Of a stretch of DNA of 17,472 bases, positions 1 to 7,327 are shown one piece after another. Both the position numbers and the translations under genes were made by a program. The number at the start of each line of letters is the position of its first letter. Positions within the stretch are counted from its first letter, which is position 1. Source of the stretch: Ferrovaceae bacterium. GTDB taxonomy: Bacteria; Pseudomonadota; Gammaproteobacteria; Burkholderiales; Ferrovaceae. The DNA lies in the NCBI GenBank assembly GCA_027457225.1, contig DAIDTL010000007.1:1-17472 (forward strand), read 5' to 3'. The notes under the pieces are model-generated. The model saw nothing but the letters and a program-made list of their open reading frames with translations. It searched no databases and had not been told where the DNA came from.

Positions 1-1905
1 GGGCTTGGGATGGCCCGGTCCTTCGACCCGGACGTGGCAGCCATTGCCGCGGATCTGCATCGCATTGATGGCACCCTGGAAACCATTTTCCGAGCCCAGG
101 ATCGTCTGGCCAATGATGCCCAACGCCTGGAAGGGGTGCGCAAACTCCTGCTGGCCATGGCCCAGGACATCCGGGTGGTGATCGTGGCTCTGGCGGAGCG
201 GGTGTGGTTGATGCGCGTCATCCAGCAACGGGACCCTGCCGAACAGCGTGCCGTTGCGCAGCAGACCATGGATCTTTATGCGCCGCTCGCCAACCGCCTC
301 GGGGTATGGCAATTCAAGTGGGAACTGGAGGACCTGTCGTTTCGCATCATCGAGCCGGAGACCTACAAATCCATTGCCAAGCGTCTGGATGAGCGCCTGG
401 TGGATCGCGAACGCTACATCGCCGCACTGATGCGCACCCTGGAGCAACAGCTGGCCCTGGCAGGCATTTCCGGCCAGGTGCAGGGTCGGCCCAAACACAT
501 CTACAGCATCATCAAAAAGATGCGCAGCAAGAGCCTGGATTTTGAAGGGCTCTATGATGTGCGGGCCGTGCGCGTGATCGTGAATGAGGTTCGCGATTGT
601 TATGCCGTCCTGGGGATCGTCCATCATCTCTGGACCCCCATCTCCGGCGAATTTGACGATTACATCGCCCGACCCAAAGGCAATCATTACCGTTCGCTCC
701 ACACTGCCGTCATCGGCCCGGAAGGCAAGGCGGTGGAAATCCAGATTCGCACGCACGAAATGCATCGCGATTCCGAGCTGGGCATTGCTTCGCATTGGCG
801 CTACAAGGAAGCGGGCGGCCGTGTGGACCGACGCTTTGACGAGCGGGTGGCGTGGCTGCGCCAGATGCTGGAATGGCAGAAAGAAGTGACGCCTTCTGCT
901 GCACCGGGAACGGCGTCTGCCCCTGCGGATGAAGCGATCTACGTGTTTACGCCGCAGGGGCGCGTGATTGATTTGCCGCACGGGGCCACCCCGGTGGATT
1001 TTGCTTATCACGTGCACACCGATCTCGGGCATCGCTGTCGGGGAGCCAAGGTGGATGGCACGATCGTCCCCCTTGACCATCCGCTCCAGAATGCGCAGCG
1101 GGTGGAAATCATCACCGTGCGTCAGGGCGGCCCCAGCCGCGACTGGCTCAACCCCGAGTATGGCTATCTCAAAAGTGCGCGTGCCCAGGCCAAGGTGCGG
1201 CAGTGGTTCAAGCAGCAGCACCTGGAAGAGGATATGGCGCAAGGCCGGACCATTCTGGAAAAGGCCATTGCCCGCCTGGGCAAGGGGCACCCCAACATTG
1301 AACGCCTGGCGGCGCAGTCCGGTTATTCGCGCGTCGAGGATTTCTGGGTTGGATTGGCTCGCGGCGATATTTCACAACGCCAGATCGAATTGCTGCTCGA
1401 TCCGCTCGCGCACCCCGCCGAAGGGGACGTGACGCCCACCTTGCGGCGCCTGGCAGAAACCGGAAGTGGTGGTGTGCTGGTGCTTGGGGTGACCAACATT
1501 GACACCACGATGGCCAAATGCTGCAAGCCGGTGCCACCGGAACCCATCGTCGGATTTGTCACCCGCGGTCGCGGGGTCAGTATTCACCGCACCAATTGCC
1601 GCAGTCTCGCCGCACTGACCACCAACCAGTGGCAGCGCATGATTCCAGCGTCCTGGGGCACGACCCCCCGTGGGGTGTTCAGCGTGGACATTGCTGTGGA
1701 TGCGCTGGACCGCCAGGGGTTGTTGCGCGATATTTCGGAAACCCTGACCCGGGAACGCATCAACGTCACCGCAGTCAACACCCAATCCCATGGTGATCGG
1801 GCGCGCATGCGCTTTACCGTTCAGATTGATTCGCTCGACCAGCTGGCACGCGCGCTCAAGGCGTTGCAGTTGGTGCCAGGGGTCGAGACCGCTTACCGCC
1901 AGTGA
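1..1905 (+). CDS. relA: RelA, (p)ppGpp synthetase (GTP pyrophosphokinase), 5' end off window
   Basis: RelA transfers pyrophosphate from ATP to GTP or GDP to make the alarmone (p)ppGpp when ribosomes stall with uncharged tRNA. The reading frame is open to base 1, and the first ATG at 10 falls inside the degenerate hydrolase domain, so roughly 100 N-terminal residues are missing compared with the usual 730-750. The order is: remnant HD hydrolase region (ALAERVWLMR where hydrolases have a DRxHNMR motif), then the synthetase with EFDD at 649-660 followed by YIARPKGNHYRSLHT and VEIQIRT, then a TGS domain (about 934-1120), a conserved-cysteine region (CC at 1519-1524, HRTNC ending at 1599) and a C-terminal ACT domain (about 1672-1902). 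EFDD rather than RxKD marks the monofunctional RelA class of beta- and gammaproteobacteria, not bifunctional SpoT/Rel. The gene converges with the esterase gene, four bases away. Confidence 0.96.
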   Translation, partial: GLGMARSFDPDVAAIAADLHRIDGTLETIFRAQDRLANDAQRLEGVRKLLLAMAQDIRVVIVALAERVWLMRVIQQRDPAEQRAVAQQTMDLYAPLANRLGVWQFKWELEDLSFRIIEPETYKSIAKRLDERLVDRERYIAALMRTLEQQLALAGISGQVQGRPKHIYSIIKKMRSKSLDFEGLYDVRAVRVIVNEVRDCYAVLGIVHHLWTPISGEFDDYIARPKGNHYRSLHTAVIGPEGKAVEIQIRTHEMHRDSELGIASHWRYKEAGGRVDRRFDERVAWLRQMLEWQKEVTPSAAPGTASAPADEAIYVFTPQGRVIDLPHGATPVDFAYHVHTDLGHRCRGAKVDGTIVPLDHPLQNAQRVEIITVRQGGPSRDWLNPEYGYLKSARAQAKVRQWFKQQHLEEDMAQGRTILEKAIARLGKGHPNIERLAAQSGYSRVEDFWVGLARGDISQRQIELLLDPLAHPAEGDVTPTLRRLAETGSGGVLVLGVTNIDTTMAKCCKPVPPEPIVGFVTRGRGVSIHRTNCRSLAALTTNQWQRMIPASWGTTPRGVFSVDIAVDALDRQGLLRDISETLTRERINVTAVNTQSHGDRARMRFTVQIDSLDQLARALKALQLVPGVETAYRQ

Positions 1906-1909
1906 TCCG

Positions 1910-2578
1910 CTAAACACCCAGCTGTTGTTGCAGCCACTGTGAGAGGGCCTCGACTTCTTCCATGCACAACGAATGGGCCATCGGATAGCTATGCCATGCC
2001 ACCGGATACCCCAGGCTTTCCAGGTGGGCCCGCGAGGCTTCAGCCATGCGCAGGGGAATGACGGTGTCCTGTTGTCCGTGGGCCATGAAAATGGGCACGC
2101 TGCGATTGGCTTCACTGCCGGTGCTGGCCAGTTGCTCCGGCATGGGCAGGTAAGTGGAGAGGGCCAGGATGCCGGCCAGGCGTTCCGGGTATCGGGTGCC
2201 CGCGCACAGCGCCACGGCCCCGCCCTGGGAAAAGCCGGCCAGAACGATGCGGCGGGAAGGGAGGCCGCGTGCGATTTCGCGCGCGATCAGGTCGTTTACG
2301 GCGGCCACAGACTTGAGGATGCCGGCATCATCGGTACGCCGCTCCAGCCCATCGTAGGCCACGTCGTACCAGGCCCGCATCACCATCCCGTTGTTGACGG
2401 TGACGGGTCGTTCGGGCGCATGGGGAAAAATAAAACGGACGGGCAGGGTTGCCGGCAATTGCAGTTCTTTCACCACCGGAACGAAATCATGGCCATCGGC
2501 ACCCAGGCCGTGAAGCCAGATGACGCTTGCGGTGGGATTGTGGTTGGTGACCAGTTCGATGGCGGGTAACAGGGGCAT
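1910..2578 (-). CDS. Carboxylesterase/phospholipase family alpha/beta hydrolase
   Basis: This is a 222-residue cytosolic serine hydrolase of the carboxylesterase 2 family (PF02230, the same family as bacterial carboxylesterase II and acyl-protein thioesterases). The oxyanion-hole segment WLHGLGADG is at residues 21-29. The nucleophile elbow GFSQG puts the catalytic serine at 117, the acid is Asp171 in HGQQDTVIP and the base is His202 in YPMAHS. Length is normal and no signal peptide is visible. The physiological substrate cannot be read from the sequence; the family hydrolyses short acyl esters. It is the last gene of the minus-strand cluster darP-mogA-esterase, seven bases after mogA. I see no clear Shine-Dalgarno sequence before its ATG, so it may depend on translational coupling. 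Confidence 0.92.
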   Translation of the reverse strand: MPLLPAIELVTNHNPTASVIWLHGLGADGHDFVPVVKELQLPATLPVRFIFPHAPERPVTVNNGMVMRAWYDVAYDGLERRTDDAGILKSVAAVNDLIAREIARGLPSRRIVLAGFSQGGAVALCAGTRYPERLAGILALSTYLPMPEQLASTGSEANRSVPIFMAHGQQDTVIPLRMAEASRAHLESLGYPVAWHSYPMAHSLCMEEVEALSQWLQQQLGV

Positions 2579-2585
2579 GGTCTGT

Positions 2586-3149
2586 TCAGGCTCGCGGGGG
2601 GCGCACGGCCGACTTGGGGCGAAAGGCCTGGAGGCGTTCCGGACGGGTTTCGATGGCAGGTCCTCCGATCAAATCCACGCAGTAGGGTACGGCGGCAAAG
2701 ATGCCATCGAGGGTTTCGCGAATGGCTTTGGGTTGCCCCGGCAGGTTGATGATGAGCGACCGCCCCCGGGTGACTGCTTCCTGGCGCGACAGGATGGCAG
2801 TGGGGGTGTATTTGAGATTGTTAAAACGCATCTGTTCGCCAAATCCCGGCAACACCCGCCAGGCCACCGCCAGGGTCGCTTCGGGCGTGACGTCGCGCGG
2901 AGCCGGCCCGGTGCCCCCGGTGGTGAGAATCAGGCTGCAGCCGGCCTCGTCCGCCATTTGCTTGAGATGGGCTTCAATTTCGGATTGCTCGTCGGGGATC
3001 AGACGGGCGTCGATTTCCACCGGGTTAAGAATCACTTCAGCGACCCAGGCCTTCAGCGCCGGAAGGCCGGCGTCTTCATAGACGCCCCTGGAAGCGCGGT
3101 CACTGATGGACAACAGGCCGATTTTCAGGAGTTCCAACGATGCGCTCAT
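2586..3149 (-). CDS. mogA: MogA, molybdopterin adenylyltransferase
   Basis: MogA adenylates molybdopterin in an Mg-ATP dependent step that prepares the cofactor for molybdate insertion. The 187-residue protein closely follows the E. coli MogA pattern: SISDRASRGVYED near residues 14-26, the substrate loop TTGGTGPAPRDVTPEAT from residue 76, PGFGEQMR, SRQ and NLPGQP at 135-140, and a family-typical AFRPKSA tail. Compared with E. coli MogA it lacks a short insertion before the GIFAAVPYC segment. The ATG overlaps the darP stop as ATGA, which suggests translational coupling. No other molybdenum-cofactor genes lie in the window, so molybdoenzymes and the rest of the pathway must be elsewhere. Confidence 0.95.
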   Translation of the reverse strand: MSASLELLKIGLLSISDRASRGVYEDAGLPALKAWVAEVILNPVEIDARLIPDEQSEIEAHLKQMADEAGCSLILTTGGTGPAPRDVTPEATLAVAWRVLPGFGEQMRFNNLKYTPTAILSRQEAVTRGRSLIINLPGQPKAIRETLDGIFAAVPYCVDLIGGPAIETRPERLQAFRPKSAVRPPRA

Positions 3150-3652
3150 GGGATGGCGGGGGCCTCGGTTGCATTCAGGAGATGCACGATGGTGCGAAAC
3201 AACTCGCGGTACTGGCGTGGTGCTTTCTGTGTGGCGCGTTCGCGCTGGGCGGCTAGCGCCAGTTGGCGGAGTTGCTGACGGTCCGCCTGGCGATAGCTGG
3301 CAGAAAACTCATCCACGGCGGCCAGGTCTTCCAGCATGCGATCGCGCCAGCGTTCTGCCAGATGATGGGCCGCCACGGCCACCCGCGACATCCCCGCAAG
3401 ACTGTCCAGGTAAGCCTGGATCGGGGCGGGATCCACATCGCGCATCAGCTTGCCGATGTATTGCAACTGGCGCCGGATGGCGCCGCGTGCCTTGAGGACT
3501 TTGGCCTCCAGGAGGGCGCGTTCGAGGGTTTCGGGCAGGTGGAGCGACCGGATCCGTTCGGGGCTCAATTCGGTCAGTGCGCTGCCCAGATCCTGAAGCG
3601 CATGCATCTCCTGCTTGCGCTGGGTTTTGCTCGGGAGTTCTTCTAAGGACAC
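3146..3652 (-). CDS. darP: DarP (YjgA), ribosome-associated large-subunit assembly factor
   Basis: DarP/YjgA (DUF615) binds late 50S precursors and promotes peptidyl-transferase centre maturation. The protein shows the family core: PSKTQRKQEMHALQDLG near the N terminus, RRQLQYIGKLMRDVDPAPIQAYLD in the middle, then RWRDRML and the helical ADRQQLRQL segment. It is highly charged, has no membrane segment, and is of normal length. The frame opens at a TTG (3670) with no visible ribosome binding site. I prefer the in-frame GTG at 3652, preceded by GGAAAAG six bases away; the difference is only six residues. It heads the minus-strand cluster with mogA and is divergent from pmbA, an arrangement common in proteobacteria. 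Confidence 0.88.
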   Translation of the reverse strand: MSLEELPSKTQRKQEMHALQDLGSALTELSPERIRSLHLPETLERALLEAKVLKARGAIRRQLQYIGKLMRDVDPAPIQAYLDSLAGMSRVAVAAHHLAERWRDRMLEDLAAVDEFSASYRQADRQQLRQLALAAQRERATQKAPRQYRELFRTIVHLLNATEAPAIP

Positions 3653-3656
3653 AGCT

Positions 3657-3686
3657 TTTCCACGGGACAATCAATGTTGCTATGAT
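3657..3686 (+). promoter_or_regulatory. Candidate pmbA promoter with extended -10
   Basis: TATGAT (3681-3686) is preceded by TG at 3678-3679, giving an extended -10. TTTCCA (3657-3662) is a four-of-six -35 at 18 bases. Transcription would start near 3693, only about ten bases before the pmbA ATG, and no Shine-Dalgarno sequence is present. The pmbA message would therefore have a very short leader. Confidence 0.4.
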
Positions 3687-3721
3687 ACCGGATTAAATCG
3701 CAATGGACGCCCAGGTGTCAG
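3681..3721 (-). promoter_or_regulatory. Candidate darP promoter
   Basis: Read on the minus strand, CTGACA (3721-3716) and TTTAAT (3697-3692) are separated by 18 bases and match the sigma-70 hexamers at five of six positions each. They point toward darP and lie partly inside the 5' end of pmbA, so the divergent promoters overlap. This is a motif match only. Confidence 0.35.
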
Positions 3722-5061
3722 ACAACAGCCGTTTCTCTTACAGTCAGGAAGCGCTCCGATCCCTGGTCCGGGATGCCCTTGACCATGCGCACCGCTGCGG
3801 TGCCAGTGCTGCCGAAGTCGATGTCAGCGAAGGCTTTGGTCATTCTGTCACGGTGCGCCTGGCTGAAGTGGAAACCATTGAATACAACCGCGACAAGGAC
3901 ATCGGGATCACGGTATTTTTTGGGCAACAGCGCGGACACGCCAGCACTTCCGATTTTTTGCCGGGGGCGTTGCGCGACACCGTCGAAAAAGCCAGCAGCA
4001 TTGCCCGCTATACGGCCTCTGACCCGTTTGCAGGCCTCGCCGACCCGGCGTTGCTGGCGGGCCCCGATCTCCCCGATCTTGATCTGTATTACCCCTGGAC
4101 CCTGTCGGTGGATGATGCCATCGACTTGGCGCGGCGCTGTGAAGGCCGGGCGCTGGAGTGCGATGCACGCATTACCAATTCGGAGGGAGCCACCGTCTAT
4201 ACCCAGGAGTCGCAGTTTGCCTATGGCAATACGCTGGGGTTTATGGGCGGCTATGCAGGCTCCAGCCACGGCGTCAGCTGTTCGGTGATTGCCGGTGTCG
4301 AAGCGGATATGCAACGCGATTACTGGTATACCACGGCACGCGATCCGCACGATCTGGAGTCGGCGGAAGCGGTGGGCCAGCAGGCCGGGATGCGTACCGT
4401 GCGGCGACTCAAAGCACGCAAGATCAAGACATGCCATGCGCCGGTGTTGTTCGAGGCCACGCTGGCTTCCGGCCTGATCGGCCACTTTGTGGGTGCGGTC
4501 AGCGGCGGGGCACTGTACCGCAAATCCAGTTTTTTGCAGGACAGCCTGGGGCAGCAGGTGTTTGCGCCGCGCATCCATCTCCGCGAAGAACCGCATCGCC
4601 TCAAGGGGTTTGCCAGCGCGGCCGTCGATGACGAGGGGGTGGCCACCGTGGCGCGCGATGTGGTGGTGGCGGGGGTGGTGCAGGGTTACTTTCTGGGCAG
4701 CTATTCGGCGCGTAAGCTTGGCATGACCAGCACCGGCAACGCAGGCGGCAACCACAATCTGGTGCTGACGCCCTTCGGCGGGGGATTTGATGACCTGTTG
4801 CGCCAGATGGATCGCGGCTTGCTGGTAACGGAGCTGTTAGGGCATGGGATCAATAACGTCACGGGAGACTATTCCCGCGGTGCGGCCGGCTTCTGGGTGG
4901 AGCACGGCGAGATCCAGTACCCGGTCCAGGAAATCACCATTGCCGGCAACCTGAAAGACATGTTCCGCAACATCGTGGCCGTGGGCAACGATATCATCAT
5001 TCGCGGCTCCAAGATCACCGGCTCCATTCTGGTGGGGGATATGACCATCGCCGGAGATTAG
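3703..5061 (+). CDS. pmbA: PmbA/TldE, TldD-partner metalloprotease subunit
   Basis: PmbA (TldE) forms a cytosolic heteromeric protease with TldD that degrades unfolded peptides and in some species matures microcin B17 or processes CcdA. The 452-residue protein has the complete PmbA pattern: an N-terminal domain with VRLAEVETIEYNRDKDIGITVFFGQ and GHASTSDF, then the C-terminal family signature GHGINNVTGDYSRGAAGFWVEHGEI (about 4840-4915) and ITIAGNLKDMFRNI. The zinc ligands belong to the TldD partner, so no HExxxH is expected here and none is seen. TldD is not in the window. The start is the first ATG. It lacks a ribosome binding site, and the in-frame GTG at 3715 is an alternative. nrdR follows 28 bases downstream. 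Confidence 0.95.
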   Translation: MDAQVSDNSRFSYSQEALRSLVRDALDHAHRCGASAAEVDVSEGFGHSVTVRLAEVETIEYNRDKDIGITVFFGQQRGHASTSDFLPGALRDTVEKASSIARYTASDPFAGLADPALLAGPDLPDLDLYYPWTLSVDDAIDLARRCEGRALECDARITNSEGATVYTQESQFAYGNTLGFMGGYAGSSHGVSCSVIAGVEADMQRDYWYTTARDPHDLESAEAVGQQAGMRTVRRLKARKIKTCHAPVLFEATLASGLIGHFVGAVSGGALYRKSSFLQDSLGQQVFAPRIHLREEPHRLKGFASAAVDDEGVATVARDVVVAGVVQGYFLGSYSARKLGMTSTGNAGGNHNLVLTPFGGGFDDLLRQMDRGLLVTELLGHGINNVTGDYSRGAAGFWVEHGEIQYPVQEITIAGNLKDMFRNIVAVGNDIIIRGSKITGSILVGDMTIAGD

Positions 5062-5089
5062 GTCGTCGAGGTAGTGAGGGAGAAGGTTC

Positions 5090-5533
5090 ATGAAATGTCC
5101 ATTTTGCGGCACGCTCGATTCACAGGTCATTGATTCGCGTGCCACCGAGGCCGGCGCCAGCATTCGGCGGCGGCGCCGTTGTGCGGCCTGCAACAAGCGC
5201 TTTACCACTTACGAAACGGCGGACATCCGCTTGCCGCAGGTGATCAAGCAAAACGGCCAGCGTGAGGACTATTCCTCCGAAAAGGTGCGGGTGAGTTTCC
5301 TGCGCGCCCTGCACAAACGACCGGTTTCCATGGAACTGGTGGATGCGGCCATTGACCGCATCAGGCAGCATTTGCTGGCACGCGGCGAGCGTGAGATTCC
5401 GTCCCTGCGCGTGGGTGAAATGGTCATGGAAGAGTTGCGGCGCCTGGACAAGGTGGCGTATGTGCGGTTTGCTTCCGTCTACCGCAGCTTTCAGGATGTG
5501 GATGACTTCCGGGACGTGATCCGTGACCTCTGA
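5090..5533 (+). CDS. nrdR: NrdR, transcriptional repressor of ribonucleotide reductase genes
   Basis: NrdR senses ATP/dATP and represses nrd operons by binding NrdR boxes. The 147-residue protein has an N-terminal zinc ribbon with Cys3, Cys6, Cys31 and Cys34 and the run of five arginines just before Cys31, followed by an ATP-cone domain from about residue 46 (LPQVIKQNGQREDYSSEKVR) and the conserved tail YVRFASVYRSFQDVDDF. A purine-rich ribosome binding site (GAGGGAGAAGG) lies just upstream of the ATG. The gene sits between pmbA and ribD and overlaps the ribD start. nrdR next to ribD is a widespread proteobacterial pairing. None of its target nrd genes is in the window. Confidence 0.97.
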   Translation: MKCPFCGTLDSQVIDSRATEAGASIRRRRRCAACNKRFTTYETADIRLPQVIKQNGQREDYSSEKVRVSFLRALHKRPVSMELVDAAIDRIRQHLLARGEREIPSLRVGEMVMEELRRLDKVAYVRFASVYRSFQDVDDFRDVIRDL

Positions 5534-6641
5534 TGTCCTTCCCGGTGACCTTCATTTCATGGACCGCGCGTTGTCCCTTGCGGCGCGGGGCCTTTTCACG
5601 ACCATGCCCAACCCCCGTGTGGGCTGCGTGCTGGTCAAGGCGGGCGCCATCGTTGCTGAAGGCTGGCATGAGCGTGCCGGCGCCCCGCACGCCGAAGCGC
5701 ATGCCTTGCAGGCTGCCGGTGAACGCGCGCGCGGAACGACAGCCTACGTCACCCTGGAACCCTGCAGTCACACCGGACGCACGCCGCCTTGTGCCGATGC
5801 CTTGATTGCGGCTGGCGTGACACGGGTGGTGGCGGCCATGCAGGATCCCAATCCCCTGGTGGCCGGGCAGGGGTTTGCGCGGCTTCGCGCCGCAGGGATC
5901 CCGGTGACGGTGGGGTTGCAGGAGCAGCAGGCCCGCGAACTCAACATCGGATTCATTTCGCGCATGACCCGCGGGCGCCCCTGGGTGCGTTCCAAAATTG
6001 CCATGAGTCTCGACGGCCGCACGGCCCTTGCCAACGGCGCCAGCCAATGGATTACCGGGGTTGAGGCGCGTACCGACGGACACCGGTTGCGGGCACGCTC
6101 CTGCGCCACGTTGACCGGATTGGGGACGTTGCGCAAGGATGATCCGGCACTCACGGTCAGGCTGGTGGACAGTCCGCGCCAGCCCATTCGCATCGTGGTG
6201 GACAACCGGCTGGACGCGCCGCTCGATGCCAGAATATTTGAGGGAGGCGGGACCTGGTTGTTTACGGTCTGTGATGATGCGGTGCGTGCCCGGCCCTATC
6301 GGGAGCGCGGCGTGGAAGTGGTGGTCCTGCCGCCGGCAGCCAATGGCCGCCTTGATTTTGCGGCGATGCTGCAGTTCATGGGCCAGCGCGAACTGAACGA
6401 AGTGACCATCGAGGCCGGCCCCCGTCTCAACGGTCCCCTGCTGGAGGCCGGCGTCTTCGACGAATTCGTGTTTTATGTGGCCCCCACGTTGTTGGGGGAA
6501 GGTGCGGCAGGCGTGATGGACATTCATCCGCTCACCGACTTGTCACAGCGGTTTGACCTGGTCATTGATTCCGTCGCGCCCGTGGGGAAGGACTGGCGCA
6601 TCGTGGCCCGACAAAAATCCGCAAGCCAACAGGTGGGATAA
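5523..6641 (+). CDS. ribD: RibD, diaminohydroxyphosphoribosylaminopyrimidine deaminase / reductase
   Basis: This bifunctional enzyme carries out the second and third steps of riboflavin synthesis, deaminating the pyrimidine made by GTP cyclohydrolase II and reducing its ribose side chain with NADPH. The N-terminal deaminase domain has the zinc motif HAE at residues 56-58 and PCSHTGRTPPC with Cys81 and Cys90. The reductase domain starts near residue 150 with RPWVRSKIAMSLDGRTA, ASQWITG and KDDPALTVR. At 372 residues it is full length. The GTG at 5523 overlaps the nrdR stop by 11 bases; an in-frame ATG at 5559 would shorten it by 12 residues. Deaminase homology begins at about MDRALSLAARG, which either start keeps. 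Confidence 0.96.
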   Translation: MTSDVLPGDLHFMDRALSLAARGLFTTMPNPRVGCVLVKAGAIVAEGWHERAGAPHAEAHALQAAGERARGTTAYVTLEPCSHTGRTPPCADALIAAGVTRVVAAMQDPNPLVAGQGFARLRAAGIPVTVGLQEQQARELNIGFISRMTRGRPWVRSKIAMSLDGRTALANGASQWITGVEARTDGHRLRARSCATLTGLGTLRKDDPALTVRLVDSPRQPIRIVVDNRLDAPLDARIFEGGGTWLFTVCDDAVRARPYRERGVEVVVLPPAANGRLDFAAMLQFMGQRELNEVTIEAGPRLNGPLLEAGVFDEFVFYVAPTLLGEGAAGVMDIHPLTDLSQRFDLVIDSVAPVGKDWRIVARQKSASQQVG

Positions 6642-6644
6642 ATC

Positions 6645-7238
6645 ATGTTTACAGGCATTATCCATGCAGTGGGCAAGATTGATTCGGCCAAGCCGCTTGC
6701 GGAAGGCATGCGCCTGACGCTTGATGCCGGAGCGCTTGATCTCACCGATGTGGCCCTTGGCGATTCCATTGCCGTCAATGGGGTATGCCTTACGGTGGTG
6801 GCCTGTCACGCCCCGAAGTTTGAAGTCGATGTTTCGGCAGCCACCCTCGAAGTGACCTGCGGGCTGCGCGAGGGCGGCTTCGTCAATCTGGAAAAAGCCT
6901 TGCGCCTGTCGGATCGCCTGGGGGGGCACCTTGTCAGTGGCCATGTGGATGGCGTCGGGATGGTCATGGCCTTCGAGCCCCGGGGGGAAAGCTGGTTTCT
7001 TCGCATTTGCGCGCCTGATGATCTGCCGCGCTACATCGCGCGCAAGGGATCCATCACCGTCAACGGCGTCAGCCTGACCGTCAACCAGGTGCAGGGCGAC
7101 GTGTTTGAGCTCAATATCATTCCGCATACCCGCGCCGTCACCACCTTTGCCCATCTTGAAGCAGGCGCTCCGGTCAACCTGGAAGTTGATCTTCTGGCGC
7201 GCTATGCGGAGCGTTCAAGGGAATGGGGCGGGGACTGA
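6645..7238 (+). CDS. ribE: RibE, riboflavin synthase (alpha subunit)
   Basis: Riboflavin synthase dismutates two 6,7-dimethyl-8-ribityllumazines to riboflavin and a pyrimidine that is recycled. The 197-residue protein has the invariant start MFTGII and two tandem lumazine-binding barrels: one with GDSIAVNGVCLTVV and SGHVDGVG, the other with RKGSITVNGVSLTVN. A good ribosome binding site (AGGTGGGA, 6631-6638) overlaps the end of ribD, whose stop is three bases before this ATG. This supports a pmbA/nrdR-ribD-ribE transcription unit. The symbol ribE follows common usage; E. coli calls this enzyme ribC or ribE. Confidence 0.97.
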   Translation: MFTGIIHAVGKIDSAKPLAEGMRLTLDAGALDLTDVALGDSIAVNGVCLTVVACHAPKFEVDVSAATLEVTCGLREGGFVNLEKALRLSDRLGGHLVSGHVDGVGMVMAFEPRGESWFLRICAPDDLPRYIARKGSITVNGVSLTVNQVQGDVFELNIIPHTRAVTTFAHLEAGAPVNLEVDLLARYAERSREWGGD

Positions 7239-7282
7239 ATTCCGCTCAACCCTGCCATCCGGGCCGCTTGTGCAGTGATAAC

Positions 7283-7291
7283 TGATAGAAT
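7283..7291 (+). promoter_or_regulatory. Candidate extended -10 promoter for ribB operon
   Basis: TGATAGAAT fits the extended -10 pattern TGnTAnAAT. No good -35 lies 16-18 bases upstream, as is common for extended -10 promoters. It sits in the 89-base gap after ribE, the longest gap in the rib-pncC run, about 30 bases before the ribosome binding site of ribB. I see no FMN riboswitch in the gap, which is also too short to hold one of normal length. Confidence 0.4.
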
Positions 7292-7327
7292 CTGGTTTTG
7301 ATTTTCCGCGCTCTTTAGGTTGCCCTT

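Noticed and set aside
10..12. ATG as the true start of relA
   Set aside because: The frame is open to base 1 and this ATG lies inside the degenerate hydrolase domain of a protein that normally has about 100 more residues; the real start is outside the window.
3718..4755. Long minus-strand open frame opposite pmbA (345 codons)
   Set aside because: It is the G+C-rich shadow of pmbA; low-complexity basic composition, no recognisable motif and no ribosome binding site. The same holds for long minus-strand frames at 5424-6527, 9342-10319 and 12970-14280.
7239..7327. FMN riboswitch before ribB
   Set aside because: The 89-base gap is too short for a normal RFN element and I see none of its conserved G-rich segments. 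The nrdR-ribD overlap leaves no room for one upstream of ribD either.
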